Shown here in pieces: positions 48,855 through 57,339 of a stretch of DNA of 64,000 bases (position 1 is the stretch's first letter; each line of letters opens with the position of its first letter). This stretch comes from Pseudofulvibacter geojedonensis (GTDB lineage: Bacteria > Bacteroidota > Bacteroidia > Flavobacteriales > Flavobacteriaceae): NCBI RefSeq assembly GCF_042675745.1, contig NZ_JBHTJM010000010.1, positions 310,001 to 374,000 of the forward strand, in the 5' to 3' direction. Under the pieces are notes generated by a model. It was not told the DNA's origin and made no database searches. It worked only from the letters and a program-made list of their open reading frames with translations. A program made the translations under genes and the position numbers.

Positions 48855-49986
48855 CAGAGTTCCATAAATCGATATATTTATGAGCAGATTTTATATAGTT
48901 ATGGTTTTTTATAACATGCTCTTGAGCTTTGTTTGAAATAGCAATTATTTTATCGGGGTTTAAGATTAGCCATTCTAGTTTTTTTGCAATTTGTTGTGGA
49001 TCAGGAATTGCATTTATTGCTACGGTATCTTCTTTTAAATTATGTAAACTTAACCATTCTGTTTCTGCACCAGTAAATACAACTTTTCCTTTTGCCATGG
49101 CCTCTAAAGCATTAAATCCTTGGTCATAAGAATAAACCTGATCTAGTAAAATGTGTGCAGCGTCAAAACTCTTTATATATTCATTGTAAGGAATGTTTTT
49201 TACAGTAATTATAGATATGTTGTTTTTGTGTTTCTTCTGAAGAATTTCAAGTGCTTTTTCAAAAATATCATTTCCTTTTTTGTAATAATTATACAGGTTG
49301 ATACCATGAAATATAATTATTTTTCCTTTTATTTCTTTTATAGGATTAGGTGGTAATATTTTAACCGGATTAGGTGCCAAACCTAAATATTTAGGATGGT
49401 TTTTTAATGGTAAGTGGTAATCTAAATCAGAAGCAATTACACCAGCAATATTTTTATAGATATGTTTATGCAATTTTTTAAAGTCTTCTTGCAAGTATTT
49501 TAAAGGAGCTTGATAGTTATTTTTGCTTCCTTTTCCTTCAAAGTATGGAGTTAATAAAGAGTATTTAGGAATTTTATCGTAAGCATATTTTATGCTTATG
49601 TAATCTGTACCACATGATAATAAAAATACCTTATTGTTCCATGACTTAATTAAGTCAAAAATTTCACATTCAATTTTTGGAGTGCATAAAAAAGAACTTT
49701 CATTTATAAACTGAACGATATCATACCCTTTTAATTGACTCTGATTTTTTAATATTTGTTTTTTAATACTTTTCGAATGTAAATCAATATTAAATAGTTT
49801 GTGAAGTAGGACCTTTATTTTTTTTTTAATTCCAGAAGTATAATTTTGGTCTAGAGATATATCAACAGCAACCTTTTTAAACCCATCATTTAAACCAATA
49901 ACGGTTACTTCGTGGCCAAGTTCTTGTAATCCTTCTTTTAAAAAAAAGTGCGATCTATTATATTCTCCTATTAATAAGACTCTCAT
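48847..49986 (-). CDS. GT4-like glycosyltransferase
   Basis: 379-residue GT-B fold protein. The N-terminal domain starts MRVLLIGEYNRSHFFLKEGL with the usual HEVTVIG strand; the C-terminal domain has PNPVKILPPNP, IIIFHGINLYNYYKKG and the nucleotide-sugar end GFNALEAMAKGKVVFTGAETEW, with the E of the GT4 ExxxxxxE-like motif. It is the only leftward gene in this part of the cluster and converges on the PhyH-like gene. Donor and acceptor unknown. Confidence 0.8.
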   Translation of the reverse strand: MRVLLIGEYNRSHFFLKEGLQELGHEVTVIGLNDGFKKVAVDISLDQNYTSGIKKKIKVLLHKLFNIDLHSKSIKKQILKNQSQLKGYDIVQFINESSFLCTPKIECEIFDLIKSWNNKVFLLSCGTDYISIKYAYDKIPKYSLLTPYFEGKGSKNNYQAPLKYLQEDFKKLHKHIYKNIAGVIASDLDYHLPLKNHPKYLGLAPNPVKILPPNPIKEIKGKIIIFHGINLYNYYKKGNDIFEKALEILQKKHKNNISIITVKNIPYNEYIKSFDAAHILLDQVYSYDQGFNALEAMAKGKVVFTGAETEWLSLHNLKEDTVAINAIPDPQQIAKKLEWLILNPDKIIAISNKAQEHVIKNHNYIKSAHKYIDLWNSAN

Positions 49987-50020
49987 TTATTATCTTTGAA
50001 ACAATTTAAATAATCAAAGT

Positions 50021-51121
50021 TTGCAAAGTACTAATAAAAAAAAGATTTGCATAATAGCATCTTCATTAGGTAGGGGTGGGGCAGAGAAGGTGGCGGCAAA
50101 CCACTCTATAATGTTTTCTAATTTGGGTTATGAAGTACATGTGGTTACAGTTTTAAATCATATAAAATACCCCTATAAGGGAAAGTTGTTGAATTTAGGT
50201 GCTTTAAAAGATCAAGATAACACTGTTAAAGGTAGACTTAATAGGTTGATAAGATTTAATAATTATTTAAAAGCAAACAATTTTGACTGTATAATAGATC
50301 ATAGAGCAAGAGTAGCAACTGTAAGAGAATTGCTTATTACTCAAATAATTTACAGGAAAGAAAAAGTTGTATATATGCTACATAACTATAATTTAAAGAA
50401 TGTTTTTTTTAAATTTAAGAGTTTAGTAAATTACAACTATAGTAAGGCGCATGCAATGGTTGCTGTTAGTAAAAGCATTGCTTTAAGAGTAAATGAAGAA
50501 TATAGTAAAATTAAAGCAAAAACTATTTATAACCCTTTTGATTTAAAAGAGATAGAATTGCTATTTAATCAAAAGTGTGAAATAGAAGATAGGTATATAT
50601 TATTTTTTGGAAGGTTAGATGATGATCATAAAAATATCAGCTTTTTATTAGACGCATATTCTAAGTCAGATTTAATCAAAAATAATATCAAGTTAATTAT
50701 TTTAGGAGATGGACCAGATAAGGAAAAACTAATAGTCTTATCAAAAAAAATAGGGTTGGAAAAATATGTAATCTTTAAAGGGTTTAAGTCTAATCCTTAT
50801 CCATATATCAGAAAGGCTTTATTTACGGTTTTAACAAGTAGATATGAAGGTTTCCCGATGGTTATTCCAGAATCTTTAGCATGCGGTACTCCAGTAGTTA
50901 GTGTAAATTGCAAATCAGGGCCAAAAGAAGTTATCAAACACAAAGAAAACGGGCTTTTAGTAGAAAATTATGAGTCCCAATCATTTGCAGATGCTATGAA
51001 TTCGTTTATTTTTGAGGAAGACTTATACATTAAATGCAAAAAGAATGCTAAAATTAGTGTTGAGCATTTAAGTTTAAATAATATAGCTAAGCAATGGGAG
51101 GAATTGATCAACACAATTTAA
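50021..51121 (+). CDS. GT4 family glycosyltransferase
   Basis: 366-residue retaining glycosyltransferase with a GT-B fold. The glycine-rich acceptor loop is IIASSLGRGGAEKVA; the donor domain includes ILFFGRLDDDHKN, LIILGDGPDKEKL and the catalytic region SRYEGFPMVIPESLACGTPVVS with the paired glutamates. Start is TTG at 50021 (MQSTNKKKICII); no in-frame ATG precedes it. It overlaps the FdtA-like gene by 28 nt. Sugar specificity not inferable. Confidence 0.88.
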   Translation: MQSTNKKKICIIASSLGRGGAEKVAANHSIMFSNLGYEVHVVTVLNHIKYPYKGKLLNLGALKDQDNTVKGRLNRLIRFNNYLKANNFDCIIDHRARVATVRELLITQIIYRKEKVVYMLHNYNLKNVFFKFKSLVNYNYSKAHAMVAVSKSIALRVNEEYSKIKAKTIYNPFDLKEIELLFNQKCEIEDRYILFFGRLDDDHKNISFLLDAYSKSDLIKNNIKLIILGDGPDKEKLIVLSKKIGLEKYVIFKGFKSNPYPYIRKALFTVLTSRYEGFPMVIPESLACGTPVVSVNCKSGPKEVIKHKENGLLVENYESQSFADAMNSFIFEEDLYIKCKKNAKISVEHLSLNNIAKQWEELINTI

Positions 51122-51534
51122 AGACAACAACCTTAGAAGATATAAACCTAATTGAATTGCCTAAAATTCAAGATCCAAGAGGGAATCTTTCGGTAATAGA
51201 AAATGGAACCATTCCTTTTTCTATTAATAGGGTTTATTATTTATATGATGTTCCTTCAGATGCTTACAGAGGAGGGCACGCACATAAAAAATTATTTCAG
51301 TTTTTGGTTCCTTTATCAGGTAGTTTTGATGTAGTGTTGAAAGATGGTTTTGGTCAAGGGAAAATAATTACTTTAAACAAACCTAATAAGGGCTTGTTAA
51401 TAGTACCGGGGATATGGAGAGAGCTAACAAATTTTTCTTCTGGTTCGGTTTGTTTAGTGTTAGCTTCAGAAATGTTTGATGAAGAAGATTATATTAGAGA
51501 TTTCGCAAAATTTAAATCAATCAAGAACTCTTAG
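51094..51534 (+). CDS. FdtA/QdtA-like dTDP-4-keto-6-deoxyglucose 3,4-ketoisomerase
   Basis: 146-residue cupin. The core RGGHAHKKLFQFLVPLSGSFDVVL carries the active-site histidines of the FdtA/QdtA/WxcM family, which isomerise dTDP-4-keto-6-deoxyhexose to the 3-keto form used by FdtB-type aminotransferases. The ORF starts at ATG 51094 inside the preceding glycosyltransferase; residues 1-12 may be non-native, homologues beginning nearer LIELPKIQDPRGNL. Its partner aminotransferase is 4.4 kb upstream. The product would be a 3-amino-3,6-dideoxyhexose (Fuc3N or Qui3N type). Confidence 0.86.
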   Translation: MGGIDQHNLKTTTLEDINLIELPKIQDPRGNLSVIENGTIPFSINRVYYLYDVPSDAYRGGHAHKKLFQFLVPLSGSFDVVLKDGFGQGKIITLNKPNKGLLIVPGIWRELTNFSSGSVCLVLASEMFDEEDYIRDFAKFKSIKNS

Positions 51535-52440
51535 TATAATTTTATTTTTCTTTAAGTATTCTTTAATATGAGTTAAATAAACTAAAAGTATAGAAGGTAG
51601 TTTTAATAACAGTCTTTGTTTCCAATTTAAATTAGTTACATCTATTTTAGATTTAAAATATTGATAGTTTTTTGAATCGTTATTTAATTTGCTGAGAATA
51701 GCTAATGAAAAGCGATTGAAATCTAGTATTTGTTTTAAATCAGGATTCTGTTTCTCTTCTTTTTCAAATTTATCAAATCTGCATTTTTTGTTTACGTCTA
51801 CAGTTGTGTTAGAAAGGCTATTGTTAATATCAATATAGTCAACACAAACTCGTTTAGAGAATGAAATAGGATAATGTAAACCAATTCTAATCCATAAATC
51901 AGTATCTTGTCCGCTATATATTTTTTCATCAAAATAACCAACTTTGTCAAAAACTTCTTGGTGAATAACAACACTTGATGAGCTTAAAAGTGTTCTTATT
52001 TTTGAGCCTTTAAAGTAGTTTATGATCTGGTGTCTTTTATCTGGAATTGCATATTTAGCATTATAGGTATGGTGTTTGGTTCTAAAAGCTAAAGCAGTTG
52101 CATATATTTTTTCATTCGGAAAAAGTTTGTGTAGCAAACTAATTTCTTCTAAATAAAACGGGTGCCAATAGTCATCTCCGTCTAACAGCGCTATTAATTT
52201 GTTTGTAGCTTTTTTTATCCCAAAATTTCTTGCAGCAGCAGCACCGCTATTTTGGATGCTATAAATGGTAATTCTCGGGTCTTTAAAAGAGTTCAATACC
52301 TTTTTGCTATTATCAGTAGAGCCATCATCAACAATAATAATTTCAAAACTTTTAACAGTTTGACTTAGTACACTATTTATAGTATTTGCAATGTGTAACT
52401 CTTTATTGTAAACGGTTATGACTATAGAGAAATTAGGCAT
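51517..52440 (-). CDS. GT2 family glycosyltransferase
   Basis: 307-residue inverting glycosyltransferase with a GT-A fold. It opens with SIVITVYNKELHIANTINSV, followed by IIIVDDGSTDNSKKVL and the metal-binding DGDDYWHP (DxD). No membrane anchor is evident beyond a weak hydrophobic stretch near the C-terminus. Its first codons overlap the end of the upstream GT2 gene by 8 nt and its 3' end overlaps the convergent FdtA-like gene by 18 nt. Confidence 0.87.
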   Translation of the reverse strand: MPNFSIVITVYNKELHIANTINSVLSQTVKSFEIIIVDDGSTDNSKKVLNSFKDPRITIYSIQNSGAAAARNFGIKKATNKLIALLDGDDYWHPFYLEEISLLHKLFPNEKIYATALAFRTKHHTYNAKYAIPDKRHQIINYFKGSKIRTLLSSSSVVIHQEVFDKVGYFDEKIYSGQDTDLWIRIGLHYPISFSKRVCVDYIDINNSLSNTTVDVNKKCRFDKFEKEEKQNPDLKQILDFNRFSLAILSKLNNDSKNYQYFKSKIDVTNLNWKQRLLLKLPSILLVYLTHIKEYLKKNKIILRVLD

Positions 52441-53335
52441 TTTTTTGTTTTGTTAAAGAGCAAAAATAACCAAGCCTATATAAATTTAATATAAGTATAG
52501 AAGGTGTTTTACTCAATAAATTCTTTGTAAAAATAGGTTTAACCAATTTAAAAAGAAACAGGTAAATGTTTTTTAAATGATATTTTTTTAAAGTCAAGAA
52601 AGAGTGTAATAACCCGTTAATATGTGGGTCTTTAAACTTGTTTAGTTGGTATAAATGATATATAGTTTCGGCAGCTTGCTCTTTTTTCTTTAGATAAACT
52701 TCGTTTTTTTCTAATCCTAAATGAAATACTTCATTGTTAATATGTAAAACCTTGTAATTGTGTTGTTTTAATTGTATTGAAAAGTAATTGTCGTAACCGT
52801 ACCTATTATCAGTTAAATGAGAGTTGACATTTAAAAAGGCTTCTTTTCGTATTAAGATATTTGCAGAAATAATAGTTTTATATGGTTTTTTGCTTCTTAA
52901 TTTTGCTTCAATATCTTCTTTTTCCTTCCCATAGTACCAACGTAAGTAATAGTCCGGTTCAGGTTTTTGTTTTTCATAAGTAAAACCTCCATATATTAAG
53001 TCTAATTCTGGAGTTATATGCTTAATATAATTTAACAAGTAAGTATTGCTTTTAGGTAATACATCTGAATCTAAAAAGAGCAACCAGTTGTATTTGGCTT
53101 TTTGAGCTAAAATTTGCCTAGTTTTTGTTCTGCCTAAGTTGTTGGGGTTCTCTAAAAATACGAGTTGGTTTTTAATACAAAAAGACTTGTTTTTTAGTAA
53201 GCTTATATTGTTGTTGGAACAATCATCACAGACAATTATTTCATAAGCTTCTTTTAATCCTTTTGCTTGCATTAATATGTTGTTAACTAATGCAGTGATA
53301 TCGTAATTATATGTAGGAATAAGAATAGAAACCAT
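52433..53335 (-). CDS. GT2 family glycosyltransferase
   Basis: 300-residue GT-A glycosyltransferase: SILIPTYNYDITALVNNI at the start, EIIVCDDCSNNN, and LLFLDSDVLPKSNTYL providing the DxD. The later ENPNNLGRTKTRQ segment is usual for the family. Forms an overlapping pair with the following GT2 gene, so both probably add successive sugars. Divergent from the oxygenase gene at 53401. Confidence 0.86.
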   Translation of the reverse strand: MVSILIPTYNYDITALVNNILMQAKGLKEAYEIIVCDDCSNNNISLLKNKSFCIKNQLVFLENPNNLGRTKTRQILAQKAKYNWLLFLDSDVLPKSNTYLLNYIKHITPELDLIYGGFTYEKQKPEPDYYLRWYYGKEKEDIEAKLRSKKPYKTIISANILIRKEAFLNVNSHLTDNRYGYDNYFSIQLKQHNYKVLHINNEVFHLGLEKNEVYLKKKEQAAETIYHLYQLNKFKDPHINGLLHSFLTLKKYHLKNIYLFLFKLVKPIFTKNLLSKTPSILILNLYRLGYFCSLTKQKNA

Positions 53336-53365
53336 AAAATAAATTCAATAGTGCAATTTTATAAC

Positions 53366-53373
53366 TATTTTTG
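53366..53373 (+). promoter_or_regulatory. -7 box upstream of the second oxygenase gene
   Basis: TATTTTTG matches TAnnTTTG 27 nt before the GTG at 53401. The 10-mer AATAGTGCAA occurs at 53347-53356 and again at 53397-53406, flanking the box. Confidence 0.4.
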
Positions 53374-53400
53374 TTCAATATATCATTTTTTATATAAATA

Positions 53401-54228
53401 GTGCAACGTACAGAAATAGCCAATATTATTTTAGAGAAATTACAAAGAAATGAACAGTCGCTTTTGCATATGTTTTCCAATTCTTTTAAGGAAATAGGAT
53501 ACTTTTATGTAGATGATTTACTACCTAAAGAAATTGCCTTAGAGCTCGAAAAATACTTTCCTTTAGAAAAAGATATGGTACTAAAGAAAAGCTTGAAAGA
53601 GTACAAATATGTATCTGCACAAATGAACAAACACGATCCTCTTTTAGAAGAGGTTTTATTTGCTTTTCAAGATGAAAGAATAGTGAAGTTTATAGCGTCT
53701 ATTTGTAAGATAGAAACTAATATACTGCCAGACAGTAGCCTGTACGCAGGAGGTTTGTCGTTAATGAGAGAAGATTGTTTTTTAAATCCACATTTAGATA
53801 ATTCACATGATAGTAATAGAGAGTCATGGAGGGTGTTAAATTTATTATATTATGTTACTAATAATTGGGAAAAACAATACGGAGGTAACTTAGAATTATG
53901 GCCAAAAGGGCCAAAGAAAGAAAGTATTGAAATAGTTAGTAAGTTTAACAGATTGGTTGTTATGGCTACACACAATCAATCTTGGCATTCTGTAAATAAA
54001 GTAAAAAATGATGTAGGTAGAAAATGTATTTCTAATTATTACTTTTCTAAAGTTCCTTTAGATAGGCATACAAATTTTCATGTTACTTCTTTTAAAGGAA
54101 GACCAAATCAAAAATTAAGAAACTTTGTGCTATCTATAGATGGTAAATTGCGAATGGGAATAAGAAAACTGTTTAAAAAAGGGATTCGCAAAAACCCACA
54201 TATTTATAAAAAGGATAATGAAAAATAA
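53401..54228 (+). CDS. Prolyl-hydroxylase-like Fe(II)/2-oxoglutarate oxygenase
   Basis: 275 residues with a P4H-type double-stranded beta-helix at about 110-215. Ligands: His131 and Asp133 (NPHLDNSHD), His196 (QSWHSVN), and Arg207 (VGRKCISNYYFS) for 2-oxoglutarate. It is of a different subfamily from the PhyH-like oxygenase 5 kb upstream. The tail is basic. The start is GTG (53401). Located between glycosyltransferase genes, it may modify a glycan, its lipid carrier or a protein acceptor; the substrate is unknown. Confidence 0.82.
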   Translation: MQRTEIANIILEKLQRNEQSLLHMFSNSFKEIGYFYVDDLLPKEIALELEKYFPLEKDMVLKKSLKEYKYVSAQMNKHDPLLEEVLFAFQDERIVKFIASICKIETNILPDSSLYAGGLSLMREDCFLNPHLDNSHDSNRESWRVLNLLYYVTNNWEKQYGGNLELWPKGPKKESIEIVSKFNRLVVMATHNQSWHSVNKVKNDVGRKCISNYYFSKVPLDRHTNFHVTSFKGRPNQKLRNFVLSIDGKLRMGIRKLFKKGIRKNPHIYKKDNEK

Positions 54229-54266
54229 GGAGGTGATAATGTTTTTGTTTTTACGTTCTTTGTAAC

Positions 54267-55007
54267 ATGAGTTATTCAGTATTAATTGTTATTCCTTGTT
54301 ATAATGAAGCAGAAACTATTGCTTCAACACTTTTTGAGTTAAAAGAAGTGTTAAACAATACTTCAGAACTAAAATACGAAATACTTGTTGTTAACGATTG
54401 TTCTACAGACAATTCTTTAGATATAATAAAACAAGCAAAAGTTAACTATATAGATTTACCTATAAATTTGGGAATTGGAGGAACTGTTCAGACCGGTTAT
54501 TTATATGCTCAAAAAAATAATTTTGATATAGCGGTACAGTTTGATGGAGATGGACAACATGATCCAGTTTATATATCAAAAATAGTACAACCAATTATAG
54601 AAAGAAAAGCTAATGTGGTAATTGGTTCTCGTTTTTTAAATAAAGAAGGTTTTCAGTCTAGTTTTTTAAGGAGGCTAGGAATTCGGTATTTTTCATTGTT
54701 AAATAATATACTAGTTAAAACAAAAATCTTAGATACTACATCTGGTTTCAGGGCATTAGATTCTAAAGCTATAGAAGAAGTTTGTAAGTATTACCCAGAA
54801 AATTACCCAGAACCTGAGGTAATAGTTCTTTTTGTAAATAATAAATTTAAATTATTAGAAGTTCCGGTTTTAATGAGAGCTAGAACTGGTGGAGTGTCTT
54901 CTATAAGTGGGTTAAAGGCTTTGTTTTATATGTTTAAAGTAAGTATAGGGTCCTTATTTTTGTATATTCGTTTAAAAATCGGGCAAAAAAATGATAACAG
55001 TTTTTAG
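54267..55007 (+). CDS. GT2 family glycosyltransferase, polyprenyl-phosphate sugar synthase-like
   Basis: 246-residue GT-A enzyme of the DPM1/GtrB-like branch: SVLIVIPCYNEAETIASTL at the start, ILVVNDCSTDNSLDII, the catalytic FDGDGQHDP, and GSRFLNKEG. The segment LDTTSGFRALDSKAIEEV is typical of dolichol/undecaprenyl-phosphate sugar synthases. It is overlapped by a DUF2304 gene (17 nt), a conserved pairing. Likely makes a polyprenyl-phosphate sugar donor for an extracytoplasmic transferase. Confidence 0.88.
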   Translation: MSYSVLIVIPCYNEAETIASTLFELKEVLNNTSELKYEILVVNDCSTDNSLDIIKQAKVNYIDLPINLGIGGTVQTGYLYAQKNNFDIAVQFDGDGQHDPVYISKIVQPIIERKANVVIGSRFLNKEGFQSSFLRRLGIRYFSLLNNILVKTKILDTTSGFRALDSKAIEEVCKYYPENYPEPEVIVLFVNNKFKLLEVPVLMRARTGGVSSISGLKALFYMFKVSIGSLFLYIRLKIGQKNDNSF

Positions 55008-55335
55008 TATATTTTTTTCAGTATTATTTTGTTTTTTGGTTTTCTTTTTAATTTATAAAGGGAAGTTAAAAGAGCAATATGCTATTTTGTGGATAGTGTT
55101 ATCTGGAGTAATGATATTTTTCTCTTTTTTTAGAGATAGTATAGGGTTTCTTGCAGATTTTTTTGAAGTACATTATGCACCTTCATTACTTTTTATTTTA
55201 GCTTTTGTAATATTATTGTTAATACTAATTCAAATGTCGGTAGTAGTATCTTTATTGAAAGAAAATATAAAAACATTAACCCAAGAAATAGGCTTATTAA
55301 AAAAAGAGTTGTCGAAAAAAAAGGATGGTGAATAA
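54991..55335 (+). CDS. DUF2304 membrane protein
   Basis: 114 residues with three transmembrane segments (roughly 3-21, 30-48, 62-84) and a basic cytoplasmic tail with a short coiled-coil (VVVSLLKENIKTLTQEIGLL). DUF2304 proteins are recurrent partners of GT2 enzymes, probably as membrane anchors or subunits. It overlaps the GT2 gene upstream by 17 nt and the next membrane protein gene by 11 nt, so all three are translationally coupled. Confidence 0.85.
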   Translation: MITVFSIFFSVLFCFLVFFLIYKGKLKEQYAILWIVLSGVMIFFSFFRDSIGFLADFFEVHYAPSLLFILAFVILLLILIQMSVVVSLLKENIKTLTQEIGLLKKELSKKKDGE

Positions 55336-56650
55336 TTTCATTAAAAATAATATACTAGTTAAAAACAAATTAGTTCTAGGCGTTTTTGTGATTTTGACCT
55401 TGATGTCCTTTGTTTTTTTGTTAATACAAGGGCCAATAACTTATTTAGATACAAATGCTTATTTTGGTCTTAGGCCTTATGTTTCTGCAGGTTATCCTTT
55501 TTTCTTAAGAAGTTTACATTTTATTTTTAAAGAAAATTATTTAAACGCTGTTGTTGGTATTCAGTTTATAGCTATAATCATATCCATATATGTATTTGTC
55601 TTTTGTTTTTTAAAGCACTTTCATTTAAAAATATATCAATATATAACAATACTATTATTACTGTTTTATCCTGTTTTTGATAGTAATGTTTATACGGTAA
55701 CAAGTGTTTCAACCGAAGGAGTATCTTTTGCTTTGTTCTTGCAAGTAATTCATTTGAGTTATAGAGTCTTTATCCAAAGGAAGTTTAAGTCAGCTGTGTT
55801 ATTGTGTCTTTTTGTAGTGATATTAATAACTATTAGAGGGCAGTTTCAATTTTTAATTTTAGTCTTTTTGTTAACTGAACTTGTTTTAAGTTTCTACGCA
55901 AAAAAGTTAAAATTAAAATACATTATTGTGTTTTTAATGATTCCTTTGTCTGTCTTTGTAATTGATAATGTATACCATAAAATAATTCATAAGCAATATT
56001 TTTCAACACCATTTGTTTGGACAGCCTTTGTTACTCCTGTTTTATTTGTTGCAGATGATACTGATGTAGAATATTTAGAAACTGAAAACCAAAAAGAAAT
56101 ATTTAACTTAGTTAAATCAAAGTTTAAAGCTAAAGGGGTAGATAATTCCTCTCATAAATATTATGAAGAACCAATAGATTATAATTACTTTTTTTATCAT
56201 TATGAATTGCCAACACTTTGTAACCAGACTGTTAAAAGAGATGTGTTAGATTATTATTTATTAGATAAGGAGAAAAGCCTACCTAATGTTTTAGAGGCAC
56301 ATTTTAAACTTGAAAAAACACATAAAGAATTATTTTTTGAGTTGTTACCACATGTTTTTAAGAAATGGTTCAAGTTAGTTTTTCAAAGTTTTAAAACCGG
56401 AATAGGTGGTATGCCAATAGTCTTAGTATATGTATTGTCTCTAATTCTGTTATTCCTAGAATATGTCAAGAATCAGAATAAGTTAGTTTTATGGGCTTTT
56501 TTCTTACTATTGGTTGTATTGGTAAATAGGGTGCTTATAAGTGTATCTGTTCATGGCTTAACCCGATACTTTTTTTATACCCATTGGATAGCTGTATTTT
56601 TATTGTTTTTAGGAATAAATAATTTTGTTAGTAAAAGGAACAAAAGTTAA
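55325..56650 (+). CDS. Polytopic membrane protein, possible GT-C transferase or polymerase
   Basis: 441 residues with about ten transmembrane segments and an extracytoplasmic stretch (about 240-330) rich in charged and aromatic residues (VDNSSHKYYEEPIDYNYFFYHY). It overlaps the DUF2304 gene by 11 nt. Position next to a polyprenyl-sugar synthase suggests a GT-C transferase or a Wzy-like polymerase, but I see no clear catalytic motif of either, so the assignment is contextual only. Confidence 0.65.
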   Translation: MVNNFIKNNILVKNKLVLGVFVILTLMSFVFLLIQGPITYLDTNAYFGLRPYVSAGYPFFLRSLHFIFKENYLNAVVGIQFIAIIISIYVFVFCFLKHFHLKIYQYITILLLLFYPVFDSNVYTVTSVSTEGVSFALFLQVIHLSYRVFIQRKFKSAVLLCLFVVILITIRGQFQFLILVFLLTELVLSFYAKKLKLKYIIVFLMIPLSVFVIDNVYHKIIHKQYFSTPFVWTAFVTPVLFVADDTDVEYLETENQKEIFNLVKSKFKAKGVDNSSHKYYEEPIDYNYFFYHYELPTLCNQTVKRDVLDYYLLDKEKSLPNVLEAHFKLEKTHKELFFELLPHVFKKWFKLVFQSFKTGIGGMPIVLVYVLSLILLFLEYVKNQNKLVLWAFFLLLVVLVNRVLISVSVHGLTRYFFYTHWIAVFLLFLGINNFVSKRNKS

Positions 56651-57321
56651 TGTTTACTTGCTGTAAATAACTCGAATAAAGTAATTGGGGGGAAAAGTTT
56701 TTTTAAAGTATTAACATTAAGAAATTGCTTAAAATCCTGTTTAATTTTAGCAATATTTGTAAGATGGTAGTCACCGGTAAATCTTTTTCCGGCAAATATT
56801 CTTCCTACTTTGTAAAATATGTTTTCTGTAGGTCCTGAAACAATAATAACACCATTTGGAGTTAAAAGTTTTTCAAATAGCTTTATATATTCTTCTATGT
56901 TGTCAACGTGTTCTAAAACATCTAGAGCATAAATAATATCAAAATAATTATGATTTAATTCGTTGGAAATAATATCTCCTTCAATAAAACGCACCTCAGA
57001 AGGGAAGTCTATTTTTTCTTTTACTAGATTCAAAGGAGAAAATTCAATATCGGTACTAGTTACTTCATGTTTGTTGTTGGCTAATAAATAAGTTAATACT
57101 CCAGAACCACAACCAAAATCTAATATTTTTTTAGGGTTATTGTTTCTTTGTGCATAATCAAAAGCAACTTCAATTCTTTTCCAAAATAAATAATCAATTA
57201 AAATGTTTTTATGAGCATAAGCCGGAAATGCAGCCTCGTCAATATCACTAATGCTAGATTCATTTATAATTTCATTAAATATTTGTTTAAATATTCTTTT
57301 GGTAGATTTAAATGTGGTCAT
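56647..57321 (-). CDS. Class I SAM-dependent methyltransferase
   Basis: 224 residues. Motif I is KILDFGCGSGVLTYLL near residue 65, motif II-like EVTSTDIEFSP follows, and IIYALDVLEHVDNIEEY is the acceptor-proximal block of Ubi/UbiG-like (Methyltransf_11) methyltransferases. It closes the polysaccharide cluster and overlaps the preceding gene by 4 nt on the opposite strand; a sugar or lipid acceptor is possible, but the substrate is unknown. Confidence 0.86.
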   Translation of the reverse strand: MTTFKSTKRIFKQIFNEIINESSISDIDEAAFPAYAHKNILIDYLFWKRIEVAFDYAQRNNNPKKILDFGCGSGVLTYLLANNKHEVTSTDIEFSPLNLVKEKIDFPSEVRFIEGDIISNELNHNYFDIIYALDVLEHVDNIEEYIKLFEKLLTPNGVIIVSGPTENIFYKVGRIFAGKRFTGDYHLTNIAKIKQDFKQFLNVNTLKKLFPPITLFELFTASKH

Positions 57322-57339
57322 TTTAAGGGCTGATAATGA

